From: Bacteriovoracaceae bacterium UBA4573
GTDB taxonomy: Bacteria > Bdellovibrionota > UBA1018 > UBA923
Direction: 5' to 3'
DNA: 64,000 nucleotides
Assembly (NCBI GenBank): GCA_002387735.1
Contig: DGKJ01000053.1
Span: forward strand, 4,171 to 68,170
Below the pieces are notes generated by a model. The model was given only the letters and a program-made list of their open reading frames with translations. It had not been told where the DNA came from and ran no database searches. This document shows positions 1 to 8,897 of this stretch, in pieces. Position 1 is the stretch's first letter. Each line of letters opens with the position of its first letter. A program made the translations under genes and the position numbers.

Positions 1-930
1 TTTTAAAGCTAACTTAGGTACATTGATGAATTGAGACGGTGCAAAGATGTGGGAAAAGTTTGTGCGATGCACTGCCGAAAATAGTAAAATCCCAATTAGC
101 CAACTCACTAAAACGATTAGCAGACCATAGGCGGAAAACTTCGCGCTTCCTAAGTACCAAAAAAGAAAAACAGTGGAAGTCAGCAAAAAAAATAAGGTCA
201 TACGGTGAGTGTTGCCAATAAAAATTAGGTGCATACCAGCAAACAACAAAATTGGTACTGTTCGCCTATTTTCGGGAAGCCTCGAAGCTAAAAGTACTAA
301 GAAAAAATAAGGCCAAACTAATACTCGAATCAAGTCGAGCGGGTGATAGTAGAAGCCCGTCAAACGCCACACTTTTTTTAATGGCTCTTCAGCGAAAGCA
401 TGACCGAAATAAGAGGGTGGTATTAAATCATACGATCGCCAAGGAACCAGTCCCGCCGCTTGTAACAGTACGCCGAGAATGACAGCAGTGATTGAAAGAA
501 GTGTAAGCCACTTAAATAATTCAAAGTTACTACGCTCTGGGCGACTGACTTTTGTTAACTGCTCAAACGCCCAGGGAATAAAAATTAAACCTGAGAAGCT
601 TGATAGGTACTTAAACGCAAACTCAAGAGAAGTAGTGCTACGGTAACAAGCCATCCCAACCAAAAACAAAATCAAAAGAAACAAAAAGTGAGCCACTGGC
701 AAATGGCTAGTTTTTTTTTGGTATTTTAAAGTTTCCCTGACTTGCGAGAGCGAAACACAAGTCGCCACTATGATGGCGAGAATTGCAATTAACCCCTGGG
801 CACTTAAATTCACGACAGGAATTTTAAAAGACCAAAAAAAATCAATAACTGGCTTAAGGCAAACAAGAATGATTATCGCGGTAGCAATTTTTCGCTGCCA
901 CAGTTTTGGCAAAATTAAACTCCAAAACAT
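1..930 (-). CDS. O-antigen ligase/polymerase-like membrane protein (C-terminus outside window)
   Basis: The frame is open from ATG at 930 down to base 1, giving 310 codons without a stop, so the C-terminus lies outside the window. The protein is almost entirely hydrophobic helices (about nine are visible). It carries the short RLTGFYYHPLDLIR stretch, which resembles the loop of Wzy/WaaL-type O-antigen ligases (R-x-x-G-x-x-x-H-P). Family knowledge suggests it joins or polymerises lipid-linked sugar chains in the inner membrane. Its ATG overlaps the stop of the upstream GT39-like gene by 16 bases, so the two are probably translated together. The ligase call rests on topology and one motif; a generic oligosaccharide-polymerase-like protein is possible. 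Confidence 0.72.
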   Translation of the reverse strand, partial: MFWSLILPKLWQRKIATAIIILVCLKPVIDFFWSFKIPVVNLSAQGLIAILAIIVATCVSLSQVRETLKYQKKTSHLPVAHFLFLLILFLVGMACYRSTTSLEFAFKYLSSFSGLIFIPWAFEQLTKVSRPERSNFELFKWLTLLSITAVILGVLLQAAGLVPWRSYDLIPPSYFGHAFAEEPLKKVWRLTGFYYHPLDLIRVLVWPYFFLVLLASRLPENRRTVPILLFAGMHLIFIGNTHRMTLFFLLTSTVFLFWYLGSAKFSAYGLLIVLVSWLIGILLFSAVHRTNFSHIFAPSQFINVPKLALK

Positions 931-2408
931 ATCCAAAAGTTCTCAATGGTTTCGGACGAGATTCTGCATGTAGGGAATTTTTGGGAAACGTTCAAAATGC
1001 ACTGTTGTTGGTCGGCAAGATCACTGAGCTTTGGAGGACCGCAAAGCGCTAACCAAGCCGGCGGCTGATTTTCATCAGTAACGGAGTGGAGGCTCAGTGG
1101 TTTTAGAAACCGGCCAAGTTCGTAACTCAATGTAGGGTTGGCAGCTTCAATGTTTGTAAATAACAAGAGCTCCGGCCTGTCGTATCCCGCAGGAATTCTG
1201 ATTTTTAATTCCTTTATCACGGCCGGCCAAGACCTAACCTGTTTCGCTAACTGTGTTTGTGCGACAATTACGTTCAACCCAATTCCCAGTACCAATAATG
1301 GTTTAATAGGTGCTTTAATTTTGCGACCCGCAAGCGGAGCGAAAATCAAGATTAGCGTCAGGGGAATAATTGCGCTTTGATAGTAGTTGTGCGCGGAGCT
1401 TACAGAAACAAAAAAAAGAAAAAATGAACCAATTCCAATAATGGCCGAAACGACTAGGTAATAGTTGGTCCTCGTTTTGGGTGGTGTCTCCGAAAACAAG
1501 AGACAAATTCCCAGAACCGCTAGAGTTCCTGGTCCGACCGTGTAGAGAAACAGTCGTCCGGTAATTTTAAGAGTGTTTTCAATCGAGGTGTATTCAAGTA
1601 GCGAACGGTACCAAGTAAAATGAGCCGTGTAGGAGACACTATTACCCCAAGAATGGTTCACTTGATTGCTATGTCGAATCCAAAGGAGAGCAATAGTCGT
1701 CGCAAAAATTGCCCCCATGATAACGAGTATTTTTTTATTTAGTCGAACTTTATTGGAAAAAAAGAAAAAATATACAAAGAGACTGGCCAACGCAAACATC
1801 GTGGTTGGTTTAATAAGTAGCGAGAAAGTAGCTGCGACAACATAGGCGATAATCCAAGAAATCTGTTCCCTCTTGGTCTCAGTCCGAAAAAATTGAATCA
1901 TAGAAAATAGGGAAAAAGTTCCACTCGCCAGATGTAGGTTTTCGATCGTGACCCACTGGCCCATTCCAAATAGAAGTGGTGTTGAAAGAATTAACGGAAA
2001 AACTTTTTCGAACGATAAAATGGTGTTGTTCGTGGTGGCGGCGTTCTTTTTTCCTAAAACAGAGATTAAAAAACTAGTAGCGATCAAAGCAAAAGCGATT
2101 GCGAACAATCCGCTAATAAAGCGTCCGATGGATTCTGGCGATAACCCGGTTGCGCCTTTTAAAAAGTGAATTGCAGCTTGGTAAAAAGGGGCCTCCAGTG
2201 CCAGAATTCCGGGTTTTCCGCGATACCCCACTCGTGGGTTAAAAAAGTCGAAGCCCAATTGTGAAAAAAATGAGGCAGTTTCAAGTGTTTGGGCTTGGCG
2301 AAAGTAATGGGCACTAAAGTAAGGCTCACCTATCGAGAATAGCAGTATGGCGCCAGCGACCGCGATTGCTAGACCCCATTTTCTTAGAGAAAGACCGACG
2401 GTTGTCAT
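915..2408 (-). CDS. GT39/ArnT-like membrane glycosyltransferase
   Basis: A 497-residue polytopic membrane protein. After a first membrane helix comes a periplasmic loop with FRQAQTLETASFF and later NPRVGYRG, the pattern seen in GT-C enzymes of family 39 (ArnT/PMT type), which move a sugar from a lipid carrier onto an acceptor on the outer face of the inner membrane. A second motif, IENLHLASGTF, and HNYYQSAIIPL near the last helices also fit this group. I chose ATG 2408, immediately before the first helix; an upstream ATG at 2525 would overlap the divergent thioesterase start and add a non-hydrophobic leader. The same motif types recur in the protein at 54377-56083, so the two are probably paralogues. 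The substrate is unknown. Confidence 0.75.
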   Translation of the reverse strand: MTTVGLSLRKWGLAIAVAGAILLFSIGEPYFSAHYFRQAQTLETASFFSQLGFDFFNPRVGYRGKPGILALEAPFYQAAIHFLKGATGLSPESIGRFISGLFAIAFALIATSFLISVLGKKNAATTNNTILSFEKVFPLILSTPLLFGMGQWVTIENLHLASGTFSLFSMIQFFRTETKREQISWIIAYVVAATFSLLIKPTTMFALASLFVYFFFFSNKVRLNKKILVIMGAIFATTIALLWIRHSNQVNHSWGNSVSYTAHFTWYRSLLEYTSIENTLKITGRLFLYTVGPGTLAVLGICLLFSETPPKTRTNYYLVVSAIIGIGSFFLFFVSVSSAHNYYQSAIIPLTLILIFAPLAGRKIKAPIKPLLVLGIGLNVIVAQTQLAKQVRSWPAVIKELKIRIPAGYDRPELLLFTNIEAANPTLSYELGRFLKPLSLHSVTDENQPPAWLALCGPPKLSDLADQQQCILNVSQKFPTCRISSETIENFWICFGV

Positions 2409-2507
2409 TTTTTTATCGTTAGAATCACTTTCCTGGGATGGCAAGCGAGCAGTTGAAATACCGTACTCGCACTTGAATTGCCAACCTGAGTTCGTTAGAA
2501 GGTTTTT

Positions 2508-2999
2508 ATGCAAAAAAGCCTGCAAGAGTCCTTTGCACCAACGAGCATTTGCTTTGGATGCGGCCCCGCGAACCAGAAGGGGCTGCGCATCCGAACCTTG
2601 CCGGTTTCTGGGGTTGCGGATTCAACCAATGGGAAGAGTTACCTTACGGAAGCCGAGTGGGTACCCGAGAAACACCATGAAGCGTTTCCAGGCATGCTCA
2701 ATGGTGGAATTATTGGCTCGTTGCTCGATTGCCACTCTAATTGGACTGCTGCTTGGGCGTTAATGCAAAAGCAAAGCTTAACTCAGCCGCCCTGCACCGT
2801 TACAGCAGATTACGCCATTGTGTTGAAGAGACCTACTCCGACCAGTGGTCCGGTACGGCTACGAGCTTGGGTCAAAACGCTCGGAGAAGACCGCGCTACG
2901 ATCGAAGCTGAACTTGAGGCAGGTGGAAAAATTTGTGCGACGTGCACTGGCACGTTCGTGGCAGTGAAGCCGGGGCATCCGGCTTATCATCGGTGGTAA
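2508..2999 (+). CDS. PaaI/YbgC-type hotdog thioesterase family protein
   Basis: A 163-residue single-domain protein. The N-terminal CFGCGPANQKGLRI stretch and the following FPGMLNGGIIGSLLDCH helix are the standard opening of hotdog-fold acyl-CoA thioesterases of the PaaI family. In these the long central helix carries the catalytic acid, here probably D in SLLDCHSNW. The product would cleave acyl-CoA thioesters in the cytoplasm; the substrate cannot be told from sequence. An AGAAGG ribosome site lies 5 bases before ATG 2508. The gene diverges from the GT39-like gene and is followed 36 bases later by yebC, so it may share a transcript with yebC and prfC. Confidence 0.85.
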   Translation: MQKSLQESFAPTSICFGCGPANQKGLRIRTLPVSGVADSTNGKSYLTEAEWVPEKHHEAFPGMLNGGIIGSLLDCHSNWTAAWALMQKQSLTQPPCTVTADYAIVLKRPTPTSGPVRLRAWVKTLGEDRATIEAELEAGGKICATCTGTFVAVKPGHPAYHRW

Positions 3000-3035
3000 C
3001 AGGTTAAAGAAGAAAGAGTAGCGAAGAGAGGACTC

Positions 3036-3773
3036 ATGGGAGCACAGTGGAAACAGGCCGGCCGTGAACAGAACGCCAATAAAAAGGGCATTATCATTGG
3101 CAAGCTTGCTAAGGAAATTTCAGTAGCCGCCAAATTGGGTGATCCGAACCCGGAAAACAACCCCAGGCTTCGAATGGCAGTCGAAGCGGCGCGCAAACAT
3201 TCGGTTACGCGCGACACAATCGAACGGGCAATCAAAAAAGGGGCAGGGCTCTTAGACGAGCAAGTCAACTATGAGCTTGTGACCTACGAGGGGTTTTGTC
3301 CTCATCAAGTTCCAGTGATCGTCGAATGTTTAACCGAAAATCGAAACCGTACCGCCGCCGAAATTCGGGTATTATTTCGCAAAGGGCAACTGGGTAGTTC
3401 CGGTAGTGTGGCGTGGATGTTCGATCGCCTCGGTGTAATTGAAGCATCCACCGCGGAAGGTGGACTTGATATTGAGGGAGTAGCCATTGAAGCGGGGGCG
3501 CAGAATGTTGAGCCGATCGCTGGCGACGAGCTTAAACAAATGAATCCGGACCACAAAACCGGTGCCCGGTTTATTTGTGAACCCCAAGATTTAGATTCTG
3601 TATCGAAAGCGGTAACAGCATTGGGCTGGAAAGTGGTTTCTGCGGAACTTAGTTATTTGGCAAAAAATAACGTTGAAATATCCGATGAGCAGAAAAAAGA
3701 AGTCACCGCATTTTTGAACGATATAGACGATTTCGATGACGTTCATCGTGTTTACGTTGGCCTAAAGTCTTAA
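3036..3773 (+). CDS. yebC: YebC/PmpR/TACO1 family translation or transcription regulator
   Basis: 245 residues, the normal length for the YebC family. The N-terminus (MGAQWKQAGREQNANKK, then KLAKEISVAAKLG) and the block NPRLRMAVEAARKHSVTRDTIERAIKK are family signatures. The YEGFCPHQVPVIVECLTENRNRTAAEIR block opens the second domain. YebC proteins are described both as DNA-binding regulators and as helpers of translation through difficult peptide stretches. The ATG follows a GAGAGG site by 5 bases. It lies directly upstream of the release-factor gene prfC with a 12-base gap; pairing with a translation GTPase suits a translational role, but that is inference. Confidence 0.93.
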   Translation: MGAQWKQAGREQNANKKGIIIGKLAKEISVAAKLGDPNPENNPRLRMAVEAARKHSVTRDTIERAIKKGAGLLDEQVNYELVTYEGFCPHQVPVIVECLTENRNRTAAEIRVLFRKGQLGSSGSVAWMFDRLGVIEASTAEGGLDIEGVAIEAGAQNVEPIAGDELKQMNPDHKTGARFICEPQDLDSVSKAVTALGWKVVSAELSYLAKNNVEISDEQKKEVTAFLNDIDDFDDVHRVYVGLKS

Positions 3774-3785
3774 ATTCAGAGGTTT

Positions 3786-5462
3786 ATGGCGGAATCAAAC
3801 GACTCCTCGAGTACTGCTGAAACACAAAAATCGTTCGGTGAACCCGGGCTTTCAACGGTGCTAGCGCGTGAAGTTGCGCGTCGACGTACTTTTGCGATCA
3901 TTTCTCACCCCGATGCAGGTAAAACCACACTCACCGAAAAACTTTTGCTTTACGGCGGAGCCATTCACTTAGCAGGCGCTGTAAAATCGAAAACGAAAAC
4001 AAAAGCCACGACTTCAGACTGGATGGAAATCGAAAAGCAGCGCGGTATATCGGTAACTTCAAGCGTGCTGCAATTTGAATACAAGGGCTACTGTATCAAT
4101 TTGCTCGACACTCCGGGGCATAAAGACTTCTCCGAAGATACCTACCGTACCCTCACTGCTGCCGATGCCGCAGTGATGTTGATCGATGCTGCAAAAGGCG
4201 TTGAGGCTCAAACGCGAAAACTCTTCGAAGTATGCCGCATGCGTGGCATTCCTATTTTTACGTTCGTCAACAAGCTTGATCGTCCGGGACGAGACCCTAT
4301 CGAACTGCTCGACGAGATCGAAAAAGTTTTAGGAATTCGTTCCTGTCCCATGACCTGGCCGATTGGAACCGGAGATCGATTTAAAGGCGTGTACGATCGC
4401 GAGAAAAAAGAGATCCTGTTTTTTCAAACCGAGGGGCAAGCGAACGTTAGCGGTCGCTTGAAGCCAAAGAAAGTGGGCCAACTTCAAGAGCTGGGGAGCG
4501 AGTTTGACGAAGAAACTCTTCAGAGCGTTGAATTAGTCGAATTGGCTGGGGATCCGTTCGATCATGAACGGGTATTGCGCGGCGAGTTAACTCCGGTGTT
4601 TTTTGGTAGTGCCATGAACAATTTTGGCGTGGAACATTTTCTAGAGCGTTTCATCGAGCTAGCGCCCCCTCCCGTCGGTCGAAAGACTTCTGATTCTCAT
4701 TTGGCTGAGAAAAAACTCATAGAACCAACCTCGACCAAATTTTCGGCCTTCTTTTTTAAAATTCAGGCGAATATGGACCCTTCGCACCGCGATCGTGTCG
4801 CCTTTATGCGGGTTTGTTCCGGTAAGTTCACCCGAGGCATGACGGTAAAACACGTGCGGTTAGGCAAAGACGTCAAACTTGCGATGCCGGTGAATTTTTT
4901 TGGTCAGGAACGCACGGTAATTGAGGAAGCGTGGCCAGGCGATATCGTGGGTGTGTTGGACACCTCGGGCGATCTGCGTATTGGAGATACCCTAGCGCAG
5001 GGAGGGGGCTTTGAGTTCGAAGGTGTGCCGCAGTTTTCGCCAGAACATTTTGCATCCGTTACGATTCTTGATCCAATGAAACGCAAGCAACTTCAAAAGG
5101 GATTAGATCAGCTTTCAGAAGAAGGCGTGATCCAAGTTTACCGGCAGCGCGATCTTAGTGATAAAGACCCCGTCTTGGGCGCAGTGGGTGCGCTGCAGTT
5201 CGAAGTTCTCAAACATAGGTTACTGTCAGAATATTCGGTCAACGTGAATATTGAAAAATTGTCCTACACCTGTGCGCGCTGGGTCGAGGGCGAAAACTTC
5301 GACGTCGACGGCTGCGAACGGCGAGAAGGTAACCGTTGTTTAGTGGACCGCGACGCTAATCTAGTGGTTCTTTTTAAAAGCGATTGGGCGCTGCGTTGGG
5401 CGGAAGATAATCACAAAGGATTTCGCTTTCTAAAGACACCGCTTGCGAGACGGCGAAACTGA
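3786..5462 (+). CDS. prfC: Peptide chain release factor 3 (translational GTPase)
   Basis: 558 residues, slightly longer than the roughly 530 of typical RF3 because of an N-terminal extension of about 30 residues. The GTPase motifs are intact: P-loop SHPDAGKTTLTE, switch region ending RGISVTSSV, DTPGHKDFSEDTYR, and NKLDR. RF3 recycles RF1/RF2 from the ribosome after peptide release. The C-terminal domains, including GALQFEVLKHRL, are present, so the gene appears complete. It follows yebC by 12 bases and is probably in the same operon. Confidence 0.96.
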   Translation: MAESNDSSSTAETQKSFGEPGLSTVLAREVARRRTFAIISHPDAGKTTLTEKLLLYGGAIHLAGAVKSKTKTKATTSDWMEIEKQRGISVTSSVLQFEYKGYCINLLDTPGHKDFSEDTYRTLTAADAAVMLIDAAKGVEAQTRKLFEVCRMRGIPIFTFVNKLDRPGRDPIELLDEIEKVLGIRSCPMTWPIGTGDRFKGVYDREKKEILFFQTEGQANVSGRLKPKKVGQLQELGSEFDEETLQSVELVELAGDPFDHERVLRGELTPVFFGSAMNNFGVEHFLERFIELAPPPVGRKTSDSHLAEKKLIEPTSTKFSAFFFKIQANMDPSHRDRVAFMRVCSGKFTRGMTVKHVRLGKDVKLAMPVNFFGQERTVIEEAWPGDIVGVLDTSGDLRIGDTLAQGGGFEFEGVPQFSPEHFASVTILDPMKRKQLQKGLDQLSEEGVIQVYRQRDLSDKDPVLGAVGALQFEVLKHRLLSEYSVNVNIEKLSYTCARWVEGENFDVDGCERREGNRCLVDRDANLVVLFKSDWALRWAEDNHKGFRFLKTPLARRRN

Positions 5463-5512
5463 ATTTATCCTTATAGCTTCACTTTTATTCTTCGTACTGA
5501 AAGGAACATCCT

Positions 5513-6130
5513 ATGAAATTGGCTTCAGTTTTTTTAGCATTTCTGGCGCTCACCTCACTTTCGGCCTCGGCCGCCGGTGAGCCGGTTAAAATGGAAATCA
5601 ACACTTCGGAAAGTAAGGTTGAATGGTTTGCTAGCAAAGTTAAGGGTAAACACAACGGAACGATCGAAGTAGAGTCGGGTGAATTCGAACTTGATGGCAA
5701 GGGAATGATCAAGTCTGGAAAAATCGAAATCGATATGGATTCGATCAAAGTCTCCGACATCGAAGACGCGGAGGACAACGCGAAACTGGCAGGGCACTTA
5801 AAGTCCGACGATTTCTTTAACGCGGAAAAATGGCCAACGGCTACGTTCGTGATTAAAACGGCGCTCCCACTGGGCAAGCGCAATAGCGATGGGTGGCAAA
5901 AATACACTCTCAAAGGTGACCTAACCATTCGCGACGTAACCAAACCGTTCACCGCCCACGCCAACGTCAAAATCGCCGGTGAAGCGGCCGAAGCCACTGC
6001 GGAGTTAAACATCGACCGCACTCAGTGGAATGTAAAATATGGATCTGGTAAATTTTTTAAAGGTCTCGCCGATAGAATGATTCACGATGTGTTTAAACTA
6101 AAAATTGCATTGAAGGCTGAAAAAGACTAA
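5513..6130 (+). CDS. YceI family periplasmic lipocalin-like protein
   Basis: 205 residues with a clear Sec signal peptide (cleavage likely near ASAAGEP). The mature part is a YceI domain: paired beta strands such as SKVEWFASKVKGKHNG, EFELDGKGMIKSGKIEIDMDSIKV, then LAGHLKSDDFFNAEKWPTATFVI, and near the end a GDLTIRDVTKPFT strand. YceI proteins form an eight-stranded barrel that binds isoprenoid or other lipophilic ligands in the periplasm. An AAGGA site precedes the ATG. The gene ends at a strong terminator at 6159-6195. The ligand is unknown. Confidence 0.9.
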   Translation: MKLASVFLAFLALTSLSASAAGEPVKMEINTSESKVEWFASKVKGKHNGTIEVESGEFELDGKGMIKSGKIEIDMDSIKVSDIEDAEDNAKLAGHLKSDDFFNAEKWPTATFVIKTALPLGKRNSDGWQKYTLKGDLTIRDVTKPFTAHANVKIAGEAAEATAELNIDRTQWNVKYGSGKFFKGLADRMIHDVFKLKIALKAEKD

Positions 6131-6158
6131 ATCGCGAATTTTAAAAACTAATGTAAGG

Positions 6159-6195
6159 AAGGGGTTCCTAATAATACTAAGGAGCCCCTTTTTTT
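6159..6195 (+). terminator. Rho-independent terminator after the YceI gene, containing the photolyase ribosome site
   Basis: Arms AAGGGGTTCCT (6159-6169) and AGGAGCCCCTT (6180-6190) pair over 11 bases with one G-T wobble around a 10-base AT-rich loop. The 3' arm runs into a T tract that ends at 6195. The photolyase ATG starts at the very next base. The AAGGAG in the 3' arm (6179-6184) is the only visible ribosome site for that ATG, so the hairpin would both stop transcription from the YceI gene and mask the photolyase ribosome site on a read-through transcript. Confidence 0.85.
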
Positions 6196-7578
6196 ATGAA
6201 ATCTATAGGTCTTCACTGGTTTCGTCGTGATCTTCGTTTTGATGGCAACCCCGCCTTGCTTCGTAATATCGAAGAAATGAGGGGCCGGGTATTGTGTGTT
6301 TTCTTTTTCGACGCCACATTTTTAAGCCGCCCAGATTTTTCGGTCGGGCGCTTTGCGTTTTTTATTAAATCTCTTCAATCGCTCAAGGACCAATTAAGAG
6401 AACGGGGGGGCGACCTTTTAGTTCTAGACGATGGACCCGATGCGGGGTTCGAGCGCATTTTAAATTTGCTCGATAAACACCAATTAAAGCCCGCATTAGT
6501 GACTTGGAATCGCGATTACGAACCTTTTGCACGCCTTCGAGATGAGCGTATTGAGCGGTGGCTTCAAAAACGAGACATCAAAGTACTTACCGAGCGCGAT
6601 CATTTAATTTGCGAACCACACGAAGTACTTAAAGACGACGGAACACCTTATCGCGTTTTTACTCCGTACTACCGCAAATGGAAGCAATTTCTCGCGACTT
6701 CTGGCGGGCGTGTTAGGTTGGCGGCTCCCACGGCCAAAGACAAAATTAATTTCGAACTTAGTTGGAAAAGAGTGGATGCGAAAATTCCGGCCCTGGATCG
6801 CTGCGATACCTTCGAAAAACAAAATCGCAGGCGATTAAAAATTAACGTTCCTGAAGCGGGTACGAGCGAGGCTTTTAGGGTTTGGAAAAATTTTGGGCAT
6901 CGCCTCGATGCCTACAAAGATCTGCGCGATTTTCCGGCGCACGATGCTACTTCCGGTCTCTCAATTTTCTTCAAAAATGGTTCAATTACCACTGCCCAGG
7001 TTCTTTCCAGAACGAATAGACACAGTGCGAGTGCTGAAAAATTTATTTCCGAGGTCGCATGGCGAGAATTCTATTACTCTATTCTGTTTAATTTTCCCTA
7101 TGTTGAAACTGAGAGTTTCAACCCCAAGTATCGGAATATTAAATGGGAAAACGACGAAAAACTTTTTAAAAAGTGGAAAAGCGGCGAAACAGGGTTTCCG
7201 CTGGTGGATGCCGGCATGCGAGAACTCGTGCAAACAGGGCGAATGCACAATCGCGTGCGCATGGTGGTTGCGAGTTTTTTAGTCAAAGATCTTCATATTG
7301 ACTGGCGGTGGGGCGAACGCTTTTTTATGGAGCATTTATTAGACGGTGACCTTGCCGCCAACAACGGAGGCTGGCAGTGGGCGGCGTCGACAGGATGTGA
7401 TCCTCAGCCCTATTTTCGGATATTTAATCCCCAATCCCAGGCCAAAAAATTTGATCCTGAAAATTCGTATATCCAAAAGTGGGTGCCGGAGTTCGGCACC
7501 AAAAATGAGTTGCGGCCAATTGTGAATCACGCTGAACGGGCGCGGCGTGCGGTTACCTTGTATCGCAAACTCGGCTAA
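6196..7578 (+). CDS. phrB: Deoxyribodipyrimidine photo-lyase (class I CPD photolyase)
   Basis: 460 residues, normal for class I photolyases. It starts HWFRRDLRFDGNPAL, the antenna-domain opening. The FAD-binding C-terminal half has SEVAWREFYYSILFNFP, TGFPLVDAGMREL, MHNRVRMVVASFLVKDL and NNGGWQWAASTGCDPQPYFRIFNP. The enzyme repairs cyclobutane pyrimidine dimers with blue light. The Trp residues of AWREFY, IDWRWGE and NNGGWQW are where the electron-transfer triad is expected. It begins directly after the T tract of the preceding terminator, with AAGGAG inside the hairpin as the only ribosome site. Confidence 0.95.
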   Translation: MKSIGLHWFRRDLRFDGNPALLRNIEEMRGRVLCVFFFDATFLSRPDFSVGRFAFFIKSLQSLKDQLRERGGDLLVLDDGPDAGFERILNLLDKHQLKPALVTWNRDYEPFARLRDERIERWLQKRDIKVLTERDHLICEPHEVLKDDGTPYRVFTPYYRKWKQFLATSGGRVRLAAPTAKDKINFELSWKRVDAKIPALDRCDTFEKQNRRRLKINVPEAGTSEAFRVWKNFGHRLDAYKDLRDFPAHDATSGLSIFFKNGSITTAQVLSRTNRHSASAEKFISEVAWREFYYSILFNFPYVETESFNPKYRNIKWENDEKLFKKWKSGETGFPLVDAGMRELVQTGRMHNRVRMVVASFLVKDLHIDWRWGERFFMEHLLDGDLAANNGGWQWAASTGCDPQPYFRIFNPQSQAKKFDPENSYIQKWVPEFGTKNELRPIVNHAERARRAVTLYRKLG

Positions 7579-7625
7579 AAATGCCGATTTTGAAATCGTG
7601 AGTTGTTTCGTGCGAAAATAACGTG

Positions 7626-8714
7626 ATGGGTCTGCGATCAAAAATTTGTATCCTTGGCTTGCTCGTAGTTTTCTCGAGTGCTGCGGCGTATGCCGACGAA
7701 AAGAGATCGAATTTTTCGAAAATCGATAAAAATTCTACGTTGGGGTGGCTGAAGTACCCGACCGAACCCTCGCCCGAACGCCGAGGGGAAAAAAAGAATG
7801 AAGTGATTCGAAAATACCAACTGCCGCCCAAAACGAAAAACAATGTCTACAAGGCAATGCTACCAGCCTTCTATCAAGACCTTGATTTTGACGCTTACTA
7901 CCGATTTACTTTTGAGGACCTTGTTTGGGCGACTTTGGCGATTGAAGGTGAGACCGATTGCGATGGGCGAGAACATTCAGCCGCGGTGTTGTGGACCATC
8001 GCGCAGCGAGGCGGAATTAATCCAAAACGCCGATTGAGTAACGATAAAAGTTACGCGGACGCCTTGATAGAGTACTGTCAGCCAATTAAGCCGAAATGGG
8101 CCAATCCCAAAAAAGTCTGTGCCGGTAAAAATAAGGATGAAGTCGTGTGTGATCCAAAAGTTATTGCACGGCGAAAAAAGGGAATAAAGTTGGGCAAGGC
8201 TATTTTAAAGGCAGGCTCCTTTGACCTCGAAGCTAAAGAGCTGCAAACACAACTGCGCCGCCACGGATTGACGAAAGCGGATTTTAAATCGTTTATAAGA
8301 CCGCAATGTCTTCAGATCGCTTACGATTTCGTAACCGGAAATCTTCCGAATCCGGTTCCGGGCGCTACCGAATTCGCGCAGCACTGCAAGCAGGGTAAAC
8401 AACACGATTTTTTAGTTAAATTTCAACGTAAAGACAAAGTGATTCATTCAAAAAGTAGGCGCAGGTGTCCGTCGAAGAAGTCGAAGAAAAAAGGGGGAAA
8501 TCTCTTTTTTACCGACGAAGTATTGTTGGGGAAAACTCGCTATTCGACAAAAAACTGGGACGGTTCTGAAATAAAAATTATTAGCCCGTCGGGGAGTGAA
8601 TCGCGGGTCGCCTCGAGAATTCAAGAGACCGACGAACCCAAACGAGTCGCCGAAGTCATACCAGTCTCAAACGAAAATAGAAAAGACCGGGACGCCAGCA
8701 TGGGAGTGAATTGA
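7626..8714 (+). CDS. Secreted SleB-like cell-wall hydrolase candidate
   Basis: About 362 residues. An N-terminal signal peptide (hydrophobic CILGLLVVFSSAAAYA) is followed by a charged linker. The core has LVWATLAIEGETDCDGREHSAAV, then A-x-A repeats, and ends VTGNLPNPVPGATEFAQHC. This order (a helix with E-G-E near the start, then a G-x-x-P-x-P-x-G-A-x-x-F/Y segment) matches the layout of SleB/CwlJ hydrolases, where the Glu is catalytic. The C-terminal 90 residues are basic and low-complexity. GTG 7623 directly before ATG 7626 is an alternative start; neither has a clear ribosome site. Function is inferred from motif order only. Followed within 3 bases by a small gene. Confidence 0.6.
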   Translation: MGLRSKICILGLLVVFSSAAAYADEKRSNFSKIDKNSTLGWLKYPTEPSPERRGEKKNEVIRKYQLPPKTKNNVYKAMLPAFYQDLDFDAYYRFTFEDLVWATLAIEGETDCDGREHSAAVLWTIAQRGGINPKRRLSNDKSYADALIEYCQPIKPKWANPKKVCAGKNKDEVVCDPKVIARRKKGIKLGKAILKAGSFDLEAKELQTQLRRHGLTKADFKSFIRPQCLQIAYDFVTGNLPNPVPGATEFAQHCKQGKQHDFLVKFQRKDKVIHSKSRRRCPSKKSKKKGGNLFFTDEVLLGKTRYSTKNWDGSEIKIISPSGSESRVASRIQETDEPKRVAEVIPVSNENRKDRDASMGVN

Positions 8715-8717
8715 TCC

Positions 8718-8876
8718 ATGGGCGAGCGCAATTTACGACACGACCTGGGCAGCGTGATTTCTACTTTAAAAGTAGCTGAGGCGGCCATTCGCGAAAAAGA
8801 TGAAGAGATTGCTGAGTTAGTAGCCGCTGCTCTTGAACGATTGCTCGAGATTTCGGATTCACTCGATAAAAAATGA
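8718..8876 (+). CDS. 52-residue helical protein with a histidine-kinase H-box-like start
   Basis: ATG 8718 opens a 52-codon frame ending TGA 8874-8876. A GGAG at 8703-8706 sits 11 bases upstream, overlapping the end of the previous gene. The product reads LRHDLGSVISTLKVAEAA and ends LVAAALERLLEISDSL. The first helix resembles the H-box of sensor-kinase dimerisation domains (R-H-D-L-x-x-x-x-S/T), and the second amphipathic helix could complete a two-helix hairpin. No catalytic ATPase domain follows. It could be a stand-alone phosphoacceptor or dimerisation hairpin, or only a helical small protein. Reading frame, spacing and codon use favour a real gene. Confidence 0.6.
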   Translation: MGERNLRHDLGSVISTLKVAEAAIREKDEEIAELVAAALERLLEISDSLDKK

Positions 8877-8897
8877 AATCAGACATAGAATGAAGTC

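Noticed and set aside
2347..2763. Open frame overlapping the GT39-like and thioesterase starts
   Set aside because: It is a frame shadow of the hotdog thioesterase and lacks a ribosome site; its translation has no coherent domain.
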